This document shows, one piece after another, positions 9,661 to 19,165 of a stretch of 34,844 nt of DNA. The translations under genes and the position numbers were made by a program. The first letter of the stretch is position 1, and every line of letters starts with the position of its first letter. The notes under the pieces are model-generated. The model had not been told where the DNA came from and made no database searches. It worked only from the letters and a program-made list of their open reading frames with translations. The stretch covers positions 1 to 34,844 of the forward strand of contig JAGTWP010000006.1 in NCBI GenBank assembly GCA_018260755.1, given 5' to 3'. The DNA comes from Candidatus Altarchaeum sp. (GTDB lineage: Archaea; Altiarchaeota; Altiarchaeia; Altiarchaeales; Altiarchaeaceae).

Positions 9661-9750
9661 TTTTTGACATCATTTATAGTTATGTTGTTATAAAATATTT
9701 CCCTGATATTATTCAAAATAGTATTATTCAAAATAAACAAATTTTTGATA

Positions 9751-9793
9751 ATTTCAAAAACGAAGTTTTTGAAATATCCGAGCGTTAGCGAGG
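9751..9793. repeat. Two-part hairpin module copy 1
   Basis: ATTTCAAAAAC-GAA-GTTTTTGAAAT (11 bp) followed by CC GA GC GTTA GC GA GG. Confidence 0.75.
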
Positions 9794-9818
9794 TTAAAAC
9801 TCCATTTCCAAGCGTTCA

Positions 9819-9912
9819 CAAAAATCTTATGGATTTTTGAGGTACTCAAAAACGCTTGAAGCATTTTTGATATACCGAGAAAATACACGAACGGAAGTGA
9901 GTGAGTGTATTT
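9819..9912. repeat. Hairpin cluster incl. module copy 2
   Basis: CAAAAATC/GATTTTTG; TCAAAAACGC-TTGAA-GCATTTTTGA; AAATACAC GA AC GGAA GT GAGTGA GTGTATTT. Confidence 0.7.
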
Positions 9913-9997
9913 CACCAACAGCGTTTTAAACAGGTGCTTTTTTATATCATAGTTTTATAAAATAGTCATCGCTTTATTATTCTTTTCCCCTTGTTCT

Positions 9998-12199
9998 TTA
10001 TCTGATTTTACTAAGCGGCGATTCGTCCATTCCGCTCATATCCTTCTCTTCTTTCAATTCATCAGCGCTTATTATATTTCTTTCTTTCTTTTCCTTTCTT
10101 TTTCCTGTTTCTTCTGTTGGTTGTCCTGATTTAACTCTTTTTCTAATAAATCTTTGATATTTGACATACTTATAGATAATAAATGCCGCAATAAAGAGAA
10201 TTATAAGAACGGCAACAACAATTACAGAGTCAAGATTATAAATATCCTTAGAAATTGTGTAGGTTAAAAAATTTTCCTTTTCTATTATAAATACATAATT
10301 TCCCCATTCATCCGGTTTAAATTTTGCCTCCCCAGTTTCATTGGTAAGTAAGGTTAAATTTTTTTTGCCCGGAAACATAACATTAAATTTAGCATTCCTG
10401 AGAGGAAGATTATTTGCTTTTGAAAATATCTTTACAATAATCTCGCCTTCCTTATAGTCAATTGTCATATTCATTTCCGCCTGCATAACTATAAATGTCC
10501 CATTTGCTGTTAAATATCCTTCTTTACTGCATGCAACAAAATACTCTCCGACAGCAGGCATGAATTCAACAAAATTTCCAGATTTTTCCATTTTTTCGCT
10601 GCTGTTTTTGTTAATGATTTTGATATTGACCTCTGTTTTTGGCTCTGTTGTTGCATAAATCGTCTGAATTTCGCCATAAGTAAGCACATTTTTATCTATA
10701 TTTATCTTATTATTTCCGCTAACTACAATTTCCTTATTTATGGAAATAAAACCTTCCTTCTTTACGGATATATTGTTCATTAAATTTTTTATTTTGTAAT
10801 ATGTATCGGCTCTTTCGTTATTTACATAAATTTCAGCATTCAGAGTGGTATTCTTTGAATCCTTTATGCGAAATCTTATAGTATCCCCGACCTTTAAATT
10901 TTTCTCATCGGGCAAAATTTCAAGAAACATCTCATTAAGTGCAAAAATTTTCACAATATTTGTTTTATGTTCTGCATCGCCAACGCTTATTTCATACTCG
11001 CCGGACATTGTCGGAGTAAAGGAAAATTTACTATCCTTTGTTGCAGGCATAGTGATTGAGCCATCAGGGCATACTATTTTAACATCAAGTGAATCAACAT
11101 AAATCACATCATCTGCAAAAATTTTTCCTGTGATAACATTTCCAACACTTACATTTTTTTGAATGTCAATATAAAGTATGGGTTTATCAATTATCTCAAT
11201 GTCCTTTGAGTCAGTCCAATAGTCATCCCCGCGGGATGATCTAATTGTGTAATGTCCCGGCAAGGTAAAATTTAAAGGGAAAGCCAGTTCTTTTGACGAA
11301 TAAGAAAGTATATTGCTTTGTTGTGTATCTTTGTTAAAAATTTCAACATTAAAGAATTCCATAACTTTTTTTCCGCCCCACCCAGAGGTTATCGGAATTT
11401 CATCCATCTTTACAAATATCTCTACTTGAGCCGAAATTTTTGCATATTGCGGAAGGTGCATAATCTCTATTTTTCCTTTAACAGGAAATTTTATGGTTTT
11501 ATCACAGTAAAATTTACCGGAAATTTTGTCATGCTTTTTGATTGTAATTGTGTATTCGCCGACACCGTAATCCGAAGGGGAAAATTTGAATAAGCCATTC
11601 ATATCTGTATTGTCTCTTTTAACTTCTTCATCATCTTTAACAATAATAATTCCGGCATTTTTTACTATGTTTCCGTTTTCATCTTTAACTAATATCTCAA
11701 TTGTATCGCTAAACGACTTTTTTCCATCCGGAGAAATTCCAATGCCAAATGTCCCTCCTTGCATTATGATTTCTTCACTATAAGTTCTTTTTTGTCCGCC
11801 AACCCATACAAAAAATGTTAGATTATGCTTTTTGCAGTCGTACAACGAATTTTTTGTTTCAACGGAAAGCATAAAATTTACTGTTTTTGTTTCATTTTTC
11901 TCTAATTCGGATTTGTCGCTTAAAATTTCTCTTTCATCAAACAGAAGATTGTATGAGAATGCAACAACTTTGCTTTCATTATTTTTAAAGTCCGCAGACA
12001 GAGAAATATCTTTTGTCAGATTTAAATTTATATTTTCGACAACAACATCAGCAGATGCAGTCGCAGAAAATATACTAAATATAAATATACTAAATATAAA
12101 TATACTAAATATAAATATTAGTGTCAAGATTAATGTCAATGTTACAAAAGACCGTGGCAATAGATGTAAATTTAAATTTTCACTATATAAGGAGACCAT
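9998..12199 (-). CDS. Secreted, TM-anchored surface protein with Ig-like/carboxypeptidase-regulatory-like repeats
   Basis: Signal peptide, beta-rich repeats (VKDENGNIVKNAGIIIVKDDEEV), C-terminal TM and charged tail. Confidence 0.75.
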   Translation of the reverse strand: MVSLYSENLNLHLLPRSFVTLTLILTLIFIFSIFIFSIFIFSIFSATASADVVVENINLNLTKDISLSADFKNNESKVVAFSYNLLFDEREILSDKSELEKNETKTVNFMLSVETKNSLYDCKKHNLTFFVWVGGQKRTYSEEIIMQGGTFGIGISPDGKKSFSDTIEILVKDENGNIVKNAGIIIVKDDEEVKRDNTDMNGLFKFSPSDYGVGEYTITIKKHDKISGKFYCDKTIKFPVKGKIEIMHLPQYAKISAQVEIFVKMDEIPITSGWGGKKVMEFFNVEIFNKDTQQSNILSYSSKELAFPLNFTLPGHYTIRSSRGDDYWTDSKDIEIIDKPILYIDIQKNVSVGNVITGKIFADDVIYVDSLDVKIVCPDGSITMPATKDSKFSFTPTMSGEYEISVGDAEHKTNIVKIFALNEMFLEILPDEKNLKVGDTIRFRIKDSKNTTLNAEIYVNNERADTYYKIKNLMNNISVKKEGFISINKEIVVSGNNKINIDKNVLTYGEIQTIYATTEPKTEVNIKIINKNSSEKMEKSGNFVEFMPAVGEYFVACSKEGYLTANGTFIVMQAEMNMTIDYKEGEIIVKIFSKANNLPLRNAKFNVMFPGKKNLTLLTNETGEAKFKPDEWGNYVFIIEKENFLTYTISKDIYNLDSVIVVAVLIILFIAAFIIYKYVKYQRFIRKRVKSGQPTEETGKRKEKKERNIISADELKEEKDMSGMDESPLSKIR
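12072..12116 (-). repeat. 15-bp x3 tandem repeat inside signal-peptide coding region (IFIFS repeats)
   Basis: ATACTAAATATAAAT three perfect copies. Confidence 0.9.
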
Positions 12200-12202
12200 T
12201 TT

Positions 12203-12270
12203 TTAATAAAATAAGTATATTTAATAAAATAAGTATATTTAATAAAATAAGTATATTTAATAAAATAAAA
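12203..12270. repeat. 18-bp tandem repeat (3 full + partial) in divergent intergenic region
   Basis: TTAATAAAATAAGTATAT starting at 12203, 12221, 12239, then partial at 12257. Confidence 0.9.
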
Positions 12271-12355
12271 TGTAAAATAAAATATAAATTTAGGGTTTAT
12301 AAATTTAGGAATGAAATCTTATATTAATAATGTTATAAATTTAAATTTATTCAAA

Positions 12356-12745
12356 ATGAAAGGAAAGATATTAAGCGTTGTGCAGAATTCTGTTGTAATA
12401 AAGACAGATATTACTGATTCCAAAGGATCAATGAACGAAATGAATTCAAAAGGGGGCCTATATACAGACGGATCTAAACTTAATCCGAATAAACTTCTGA
12501 ATTATGAAATTTTATACAACAACAAAAGTGTCGGAAAAATTTCCAACCTAATCGGAAGGGTAAGTGATTTCTTTCTTGTAGGAACTATACGGGATAAAGG
12601 TATTACTTCGGCTATGGCCGGAGAAGATGTTGAAATTTTGAAACAAAACAAGAACGGAAAAAAACAACAGAGGTGGTCTAATCAGCCATATAAAGAAAGG
12701 GATAAAAAGCAGACAGGATGGAAGAATCAAATAAGAAGAGGGTAA
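12356..12745 (+). CDS. gar1: H/ACA RNP component Gar1-like protein
   Basis: MKGKILSVVQNSVVIKTD... NYEILYNNKSVGKISNLIGRVSDFFLVGTI; located just before TFB. The ORF track starts at 12311, but ATG at 12356 fits better. Confidence 0.7.
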   Translation: MKGKILSVVQNSVVIKTDITDSKGSMNEMNSKGGLYTDGSKLNPNKLLNYEILYNNKSVGKISNLIGRVSDFFLVGTIRDKGITSAMAGEDVEILKQNKNGKKQQRWSNQPYKERDKKQTGWKNQIRRG

Positions 12746-13800
12746 AAAAATTAAAAGAAAGCGAATCAGATGCTCTTGGAGTAGAACAATTACGTGATAA
12801 ATCACTAAAAACAGACAAGCCTGCAACAGAAGAAAAAAAAGACAAAGAAAATTATGTATATAAGTATGTTTGTCCGAACTGTAAGTCATCATTAATTATT
12901 ACGGACAAAAAACACGGTGAAATAAGATGTGATAAATGCGGTATGATATTAGAAGAACAGATTATTTTATCTGAAAAAGAGTGGAGGACATTTGATGATG
13001 ATGTATCCGGGATTCAAAGAGCCAACGGTTCAACAAAGGACTCGTTATGGGATAAAGGACTTTCAACAAAGGTAGGAGTCGGACATACCGATGCTTACGG
13101 TGTGTATATACCTACACGAACAAAAATTAAACAGTCGCGCATAAGCAAACTCCAAAACAGGACTAAATTAGTAAATACAAAAGATAGAAATTTTGTTTTT
13201 GTATTATCAAAAGTTGACAGGGTTTTAAGTAATCTTAATGTCGGAAACAATATAGAATATATGAAAGACGAATGCGCGTATATTTACAAAAAGGCAATGG
13301 AAAAACATCTTACAAAAGGAAAAAATTATCAAGGTATGGCGGCAGCGGTGATATATGTGTTGTGCAAGGTACATAAAATTCCATTTCAGTTTATTGATAT
13401 ATGCAAAGCAGCGGATGTTACAAGACAATTAGCATGGAGGTATATAAAAAATATGCAACCCGTAATTGCAGAAATATCTTCTTACAAAGCAAATACCTTG
13501 CCAGAAGATAAAAGTCAAAATAATGTAAATAACGGTATAAGAAGTATTCCCGAAGATTATCTGGGCAAATTTGCAGACCGATGGAATCTTCCTCCGGATG
13601 TTGAAGCAAAAGCAGAGGAAATTTTAAAATTGGTTGCCAAAAAAGGTGTTTTGAGCGGAAGATCGCCGGCCGGATTTGCTGCGGCTGCACTTTATCTTGC
13701 CGCAAAAGAAAAAGATATGAAGGTTAAATTATCATTAATTAAAGAAGTAAAATATCTGACATTAAAAAGCAAGATAAAATTACTGGAAAATTTGGTATGA
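12718..13800 (+). CDS. tfb: Transcription initiation factor B (TFB)
   Basis: Zn ribbon CPNCKSSLIITDKKHGEIRCDKCG, two cyclin folds, B-finger-like RTF..WDKGLSTKVG. Confidence 0.93.
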   Translation: MEESNKKRVKKLKESESDALGVEQLRDKSLKTDKPATEEKKDKENYVYKYVCPNCKSSLIITDKKHGEIRCDKCGMILEEQIILSEKEWRTFDDDVSGIQRANGSTKDSLWDKGLSTKVGVGHTDAYGVYIPTRTKIKQSRISKLQNRTKLVNTKDRNFVFVLSKVDRVLSNLNVGNNIEYMKDECAYIYKKAMEKHLTKGKNYQGMAAAVIYVLCKVHKIPFQFIDICKAADVTRQLAWRYIKNMQPVIAEISSYKANTLPEDKSQNNVNNGIRSIPEDYLGKFADRWNLPPDVEAKAEEILKLVAKKGVLSGRSPAGFAAAALYLAAKEKDMKVKLSLIKEVKYLTLKSKIKLLENLV

Positions 13801-13855
13801 ATTTATATGAATTTAGAATAGTTTATTAGAATATTTTGTTTATTAGAATATTTTA

Positions 13856-14389
13856 TTAGAATATTTTAAAATTTTTCAACTCCTTTATTTTTTCAACAAT
13901 TTTCTCACTCAAATTTATTTTCTTTTCTATTTTAAATGGAAAATTAATCCTTCCGATGAACTCAACATAAGCATTACCTTTTATCATTATATCTACTTTC
14001 CCATTATTTTTAACTATTTCATCTGTAATATTTAACAACCGGTTTAAATTTTCATACTTTATATTTACTTCGCTTCTTGCTATTTTTGTTTCATTCGGGG
14101 GAATTATTAGTTGTTCATTAAGAGTTCCATTACCTATATAAATCCCATCCAAATAAATTTCATAGTCCGCTCCGTCAAGAGTGGCGGGAATTTTATTCGG
14201 ATTATATGCTTTTAAATTTAAATTCAAAGTAATTTGCTGCAAGTCAATGTTTTTTATTTCAACACTTTCAAAATCCATTTCAACATTTTTAAATGCCTCC
14301 TTTTCCTGAATTTGTGAAAATAGATAAAGTCCTGCGATTAGCAATATGACCAATATTGCAAATATTCCTGCAATTATTTTTGTTTTCAT
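13856..14389 (-). CDS. LEA14-like (WHy domain) membrane-anchored protein
   Basis: N-terminal TM; LNLKAYNPNKIPATLDGADYEIYLDGIYIGNGTLNEQLIIPPNE. Confidence 0.7.
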   Translation of the reverse strand: MKTKIIAGIFAILVILLIAGLYLFSQIQEKEAFKNVEMDFESVEIKNIDLQQITLNLNLKAYNPNKIPATLDGADYEIYLDGIYIGNGTLNEQLIIPPNETKIARSEVNIKYENLNRLLNITDEIVKNNGKVDIMIKGNAYVEFIGRINFPFKIEKKINLSEKIVEKIKELKNFKIF

Positions 14390-15152
14390 TTCGGATAAAT
14401 TTTGAATAAATTTTTAAATTTTACAGATAAATTTAATTAAATTTGATTTAAAATATCTCTACCATACAGGAATGAAAATTTCGTTGTAGCCCAAAAATCC
14501 AAGCCCTATTTCTCCGTCTTTAACACTTGGAAGCATAGGTGATATTCCGGGAATTTCAGAGTGCATAAATATTATTTCATAAGCATGTGTTGTCAATGCC
14601 CCGAGTATAAAAGCAGGTAATCCAAATATGCTTATCAATATGGACATAGGAAGTGTTGTCAAAATTTCCATCTGTGCGTGAGGAACGAGAATTAAATAGC
14701 CCTTGGCGGTTATTGTGAATATAAGAATAGAAAAAACAACAAAGAGCAGATAATGATTCGGAAATTTTCTTATGATTACAGAAAACAACAAAACAAAAAG
14801 TAATCCAACAATAAAAAGTTCAATTGTATGAAAATTTACAAAACAGGCAAATATTCCAAATAGCAAAAATATAGCAGATAAATTTTTTGCCCTGCCTTGT
14901 GAAGATAAATATAAAGCACCTATTCCTGACAACGATGCCACAATCGCAAAGTCAGCAATAAATTTCCATCCGGGCAGTTTGCTTATTTTCTCAATAAATT
15001 TAATTCCGTATTTCGTCCTTATCAGAAAGATTATTCCTAAATATCTTTGCTCGTTTTTTCTCATTAGCAATGCAGTCCCGACAAAAAATAATAGAAAAAA
15101 TGCAATAATACCGAACATCATGTAAAAGTCCATGGTTTTTAATTAACGAATA
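14362..15152. repeat. Duplicated segment, copy 1 (A+B, lacking internal C)
   Basis: 14362-14460 = 17606-17704 and 14461-15152 = 18474-19165, no differences seen by eye. Confidence 0.9.
14459..15133 (-). pseudogene. Truncated site-2 protease (N-terminal 224 aa, no HExxH)
   Basis: Same sequence as first 224 aa of 17692..19146; stops directly at the deletion junction before HEISH. Confidence 0.85.
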
Positions 15153-15796
15153 GATTTTATTTTTTCTTTGTCTTCTTCAACATACTGCTGCATTGCAGTG
15201 TATTCTGTTGTTCCAAATCTTGAGTTTTTCAATAACAATATTAGTTCATCTTTAAAGTCAAGGGATTCTTTCCAGAATTTGTTAAACCATTGTTCTCTAT
15301 TATAATCAACATACATCTTTCCTTGCTGGACTGTGTTAAGCTCACCCTCTCTTGTTAATCCCGAAAGGGTAAAGTTTGATGAACCTACAACAACTAACTT
15401 ATCGAAAATGTAAGTTTTACCGTGTAAGAAATTCTTATCGAATATTCTTATTTCAACATTTGATTTCTCAAGGAACTTAATTAAATCTGATACATTATCT
15501 TTCTTAGTAGGTGTTAAGTCAAGACCTTCAACTTCTCTCTTTATTTCCTTCAACAATACTTTGCCAAGTGTTTGTTTATTATCATTTAGTTCTGGAGTTT
15601 TTCCAAGTAATAATCTGAACTTCTTAACTTTGCCCAGATTCTCTTTTACTAAAGCAAACCCTTCTACATTAAAGAAAGCAGTTGCAATATCAAGGTTTGA
15701 TGTTGGCTCTGACTTCAGCACTTTATTTAGGAATACTGAAAGCTTTACATTGCTGTTATCAATGATGTTTTCGTCAATTATCATTTGAATTGCCAC
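15143..15796 (-). CDS. PLD-like (single HKD) protein, probably C-terminally truncated
   Basis: FLHGKTYIFDKLVVVGSSNFTLSGL HKD motif; last codons and stop come from the duplicated segment. Confidence 0.75.
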   Translation of the reverse strand: MAIQMIIDENIIDNSNVKLSVFLNKVLKSEPTSNLDIATAFFNVEGFALVKENLGKVKKFRLLLGKTPELNDNKQTLGKVLLKEIKREVEGLDLTPTKKDNVSDLIKFLEKSNVEIRIFDKNFLHGKTYIFDKLVVVGSSNFTLSGLTREGELNTVQQGKMYVDYNREQWFNKFWKESLDFKDELILLLKNSRFGTTEYTAMQQYVEEDKEKIKSIR

Positions 15797-16290
15797 CTCT
15801 CGTTCTTGAACATATCAATCAAGTATATACAATCGATGCCATAATCTTGACATACCAAAGGTATTTTTACCTTCTTACCAACTAATGATTCTTCTGCAAC
15901 AACTATCCTTTTTCTTATTGTTTCAATTATGGTTGTTTGCTCATCTGTTTCCATTTCTACTGCAAGAGCAATAACAAAAGGGTCTGCAACAGGTGTTAAG
16001 CTCTCTGATTTCGCTAATTTTGGATATTTCTTCAATATTTCATTCACAATAACTATCTGTTTAATGTTTAGCTTTTTAAATAGTTTCTTTTGTTTCTTAG
16101 CCCACTCCTTGAGCTCATCATCCCCTCTTTCAATCTCCATGAGCACTTCTTCAGGGGATACTAACAATCCATCTTGGATAATCTTCTCTACTTTTGTCCA
16201 AACTCCCGGAAATACTCCCATTGGATACTTTCTATTCAACTCAATCAATGATGATGTATCAATAACATAATAGTTTACTTGAGCTGTCAT
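15781..16290 (-). CDS. DUF4411 (PIN-like) protein
   Basis: YYVIDTSSLIELNRKYPMGVFPGVW...SPEEVLMEIERGDDELKEWAK...ADPFVIALA; overlaps both neighbours. Confidence 0.8.
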   Translation of the reverse strand: MTAQVNYYVIDTSSLIELNRKYPMGVFPGVWTKVEKIIQDGLLVSPEEVLMEIERGDDELKEWAKKQKKLFKKLNIKQIVIVNEILKKYPKLAKSESLTPVADPFVIALAVEMETDEQTTIIETIRKRIVVAEESLVGKKVKIPLVCQDYGIDCIYLIDMFKNERWQFK

Positions 16291-17435
16291 TTCGTCGCCT
16301 TTGCTAATACTTTCTTCATTTTGCTTGATTTAACAGATAAGTAACTCAATGCGTCTGCATAAGTGATGAATCCTTTGTCATAGTTGTCAGCAACCAAGGA
16401 AACAAACTTCTTTCCCATCTCAGACAAACATTTTGTTTCTGCTGGAACTCCTCCTCCACCTTTACCAACCTTCTTCTCTTTTTGAGGTCTATTAAGTACA
16501 TCATTATATGTTGATTTTGAGATATAACCAAGTGAATGCATATTGTAAAGAACCATAGCTTTACTAACAGCAAATCTATTAGCAATCTTTGTCAATGTTT
16601 TTGTTTCGACAAGAGATGCTTTATCCGCATCAAAAACATATTTAGCAATAGCTTCTGGAAGAAGGAACTCTGAAGCAAAAGAGTTACACCACTTCTCAAC
16701 TTTATCATTTACAACCATAGTAAAATCAGGAATGCTAACTCCTGACTCTCCTAAAAGAACGTGAGCAAATTCGTGCAGTAGTGAAAATATTCTTGGTCTG
16801 ATTTCATCTTGAGAACTAACTACAACAACATTAAGTATTTCATCAACTAAAGCAAATCCTCTTGCATCTTTGATAGGCATAGAAATCTGGAAAGGAATAA
16901 TGTTCAATTCCTCTATCTTTTCCCTTAAGTATCCACAGAAGTTATAATCGCTCTTAAATTTTGTTTGCTTTTCTTCAGATAAATTAAAGACTTCATTTCT
17001 GAAGTAAATAGCAACATCTTTTGGATTTTCATTAAGATTGTATTTCTTTACCTTTGGCTTTAATGTTTCATTTATGTTTGCAGAAAGCTCCTGAGTAAGA
17101 TGTTGCAATATTCTTGCTTTTCTAATAGCAAGGATAGTTTTTTTATCGAATTCTCCCTTCTTCTCTGTTGAAATAACACGATAATCTTTAGGCAGTGGGC
17201 TTTCAGCCTGTGGCTCAGACAATAAGAAAGCTGCCAAAGGTCTTTTTAAAAGGTTAGCAAGTTTTTTGAGTTGGTTAATTGTTGGCTCTACAGTGCCACT
17301 AAGCCAACCTTTGAAAGTATTCTCACTAACCCTTAAACTATTCATCAGTTCTGTTTCATCCCATCCAGAACTACCTATAAGCCATTTCAATACTTTAGGT
17401 TCAACTCCAACTTTCAATATCTTTGTCTTTGCCAT
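16287..17435 (-). CDS. XRE-type HTH + ImmA/IrrE metallopeptidase
   Basis: HTH SENTFKGWLSGTVEPTINQLKKLANLL; HEFAHVLLGESGVS zinc motif. Confidence 0.85.
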   Translation of the reverse strand: MAKTKILKVGVEPKVLKWLIGSSGWDETELMNSLRVSENTFKGWLSGTVEPTINQLKKLANLLKRPLAAFLLSEPQAESPLPKDYRVISTEKKGEFDKKTILAIRKARILQHLTQELSANINETLKPKVKKYNLNENPKDVAIYFRNEVFNLSEEKQTKFKSDYNFCGYLREKIEELNIIPFQISMPIKDARGFALVDEILNVVVVSSQDEIRPRIFSLLHEFAHVLLGESGVSIPDFTMVVNDKVEKWCNSFASEFLLPEAIAKYVFDADKASLVETKTLTKIANRFAVSKAMVLYNMHSLGYISKSTYNDVLNRPQKEKKVGKGGGGVPAETKCLSEMGKKFVSLVADNYDKGFITYADALSYLSVKSSKMKKVLAKATK

Positions 17436-17605
17436 TTTGATTATTTCTTTGGCTCATATTTCTTAAAGAGTAATTAATTATATTTGTTATAAATTATATT
17501 TAAAATTCATTATTTTTTTGTACTTTTTACAATGCCGGAAAAATCAGCAATTTTTGAAACTTTTCGTATAATTTTAAGCGTACCACTCTATTAAAAATAA
17601 GAGCC

Positions 17606-19165
17606 ATATTCCTGCAATTATTTTTGTTTTCATTTCGGATAAATTTTGAATAAATTTTTAAATTTTACAGATAAATTTAATTAAATTTGATTTAAAATAT
17701 CTCTGAAATTATCTTTAAAATCGGAAATGCGTTAATTATGAGCAAAAATAGCATAAGCCCGATTATTGCCAGTATTATATGCCCTACAATTTCCTTATTT
17801 AAATTAAGCGAAGCAATAATTTCTTCAACCATCTTTCCTCCGTCAAAAGGAGATAACGGCATTAAATTTGTAATTCCAACCAAAAAATTTAATAAAATAA
17901 TCCATTTAAGAAGTTCAAGCAAAATACGAATAAAATTTTCAAAATTTTCCAGATCTTTATTTATCGGAAGCGAATAAGTAATTCCAACATATCCCCTTCC
18001 TTCAATGTTTGGATGTTGCCCGGTTGTAAGCGTCCGGTTTCCCTCATTTGTTTCAAGGGTTATGGTTTTATTTTGTGATAAATTTTGCAGTTGTTTCCAT
18101 GGATCTTCATTGTCAATTTTATAGATTATCATCCCTTCGCTTAAAACACCATAAGAAGGGCTGTTATTCATAACACTTCCGACGAGCATTCCGTTATCAG
18201 GACTGTATGCAGCAGAAACAATCAGGGTAAGAAGCAGCACACCAATCATTGCAACGACAAAATTTGCAAAAGAACCCATCACATAAATTTGCATTCTTTT
18301 ATAGCCCTCACATTTCTTCATTGCTTCTTCATCCGGCTCAACAAATGCACCGATTGGAATTATTCCGAATGTCAATAAGCCCGTTGATTTTAAATTTATT
18401 TTATGAACATAACTCAATATTCCGTGAGAAATTTCATGCGATGTTAAAAGAACAATTAAAGCAATTATACCATACCATACAGGAATGAAAATTTCGTTGT
18501 AGCCCAAAAATCCAAGCCCTATTTCTCCGTCTTTAACACTTGGAAGCATAGGTGATATTCCGGGAATTTCAGAGTGCATAAATATTATTTCATAAGCATG
18601 TGTTGTCAATGCCCCGAGTATAAAAGCAGGTAATCCAAATATGCTTATCAATATGGACATAGGAAGTGTTGTCAAAATTTCCATCTGTGCGTGAGGAACG
18701 AGAATTAAATAGCCCTTGGCGGTTATTGTGAATATAAGAATAGAAAAAACAACAAAGAGCAGATAATGATTCGGAAATTTTCTTATGATTACAGAAAACA
18801 ACAAAACAAAAAGTAATCCAACAATAAAAAGTTCAATTGTATGAAAATTTACAAAACAGGCAAATATTCCAAATAGCAAAAATATAGCAGATAAATTTTT
18901 TGCCCTGCCTTGTGAAGATAAATATAAAGCACCTATTCCTGACAACGATGCCACAATCGCAAAGTCAGCAATAAATTTCCATCCGGGCAGTTTGCTTATT
19001 TTCTCAATAAATTTAATTCCGTATTTCGTCCTTATCAGAAAGATTATTCCTAAATATCTTTGCTCGTTTTTTCTCATTAGCAATGCAGTCCCGACAAAAA
19101 ATAATAGAAAAAATGCAATAATACCGAACATCATGTAAAAGTCCATGGTTTTTAATTAACGAATA
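17606..19165. repeat. Duplicated segment, copy 2 (A'+C+B', complete)
   Basis: See 14362-15152; C = 17705-18473 is missing from copy 1. Confidence 0.9.
17692..19146 (-). CDS. Site-2 protease-like intramembrane metalloprotease (M50)
   Basis: LLTSHEISHGILSYVHK and NLMPLSPFDGGKMVEE motifs, multiple TMs. Confidence 0.88.
   Translation of the reverse strand: MDFYMMFGIIAFFLLFFVGTALLMRKNEQRYLGIIFLIRTKYGIKFIEKISKLPGWKFIADFAIVASLSGIGALYLSSQGRAKNLSAIFLLFGIFACFVNFHTIELFIVGLLFVLLFSVIIRKFPNHYLLFVVFSILIFTITAKGYLILVPHAQMEILTTLPMSILISIFGLPAFILGALTTHAYEIIFMHSEIPGISPMLPSVKDGEIGLGFLGYNEIFIPVWYGIIALIVLLTSHEISHGILSYVHKINLKSTGLLTFGIIPIGAFVEPDEEAMKKCEGYKRMQIYVMGSFANFVVAMIGVLLLTLIVSAAYSPDNGMLVGSVMNNSPSYGVLSEGMIIYKIDNEDPWKQLQNLSQNKTITLETNEGNRTLTTGQHPNIEGRGYVGITYSLPINKDLENFENFIRILLELLKWIILLNFLVGITNLMPLSPFDGGKMVEEIIASLNLNKEIVGHIILAIIGLMLFLLIINAFPILKIISEIF

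Noticed and set aside
11832-12206. 124-aa plus ORF antisense to the surface-protein N-terminus
   Set aside because: Mirrors the signal-peptide repeats; no independent support.
12121-12327. 68-aa ORF with FNKISI repeats
   Set aside because: Product of the 18-bp AT tandem repeat in the intergenic region; no protein-like features.
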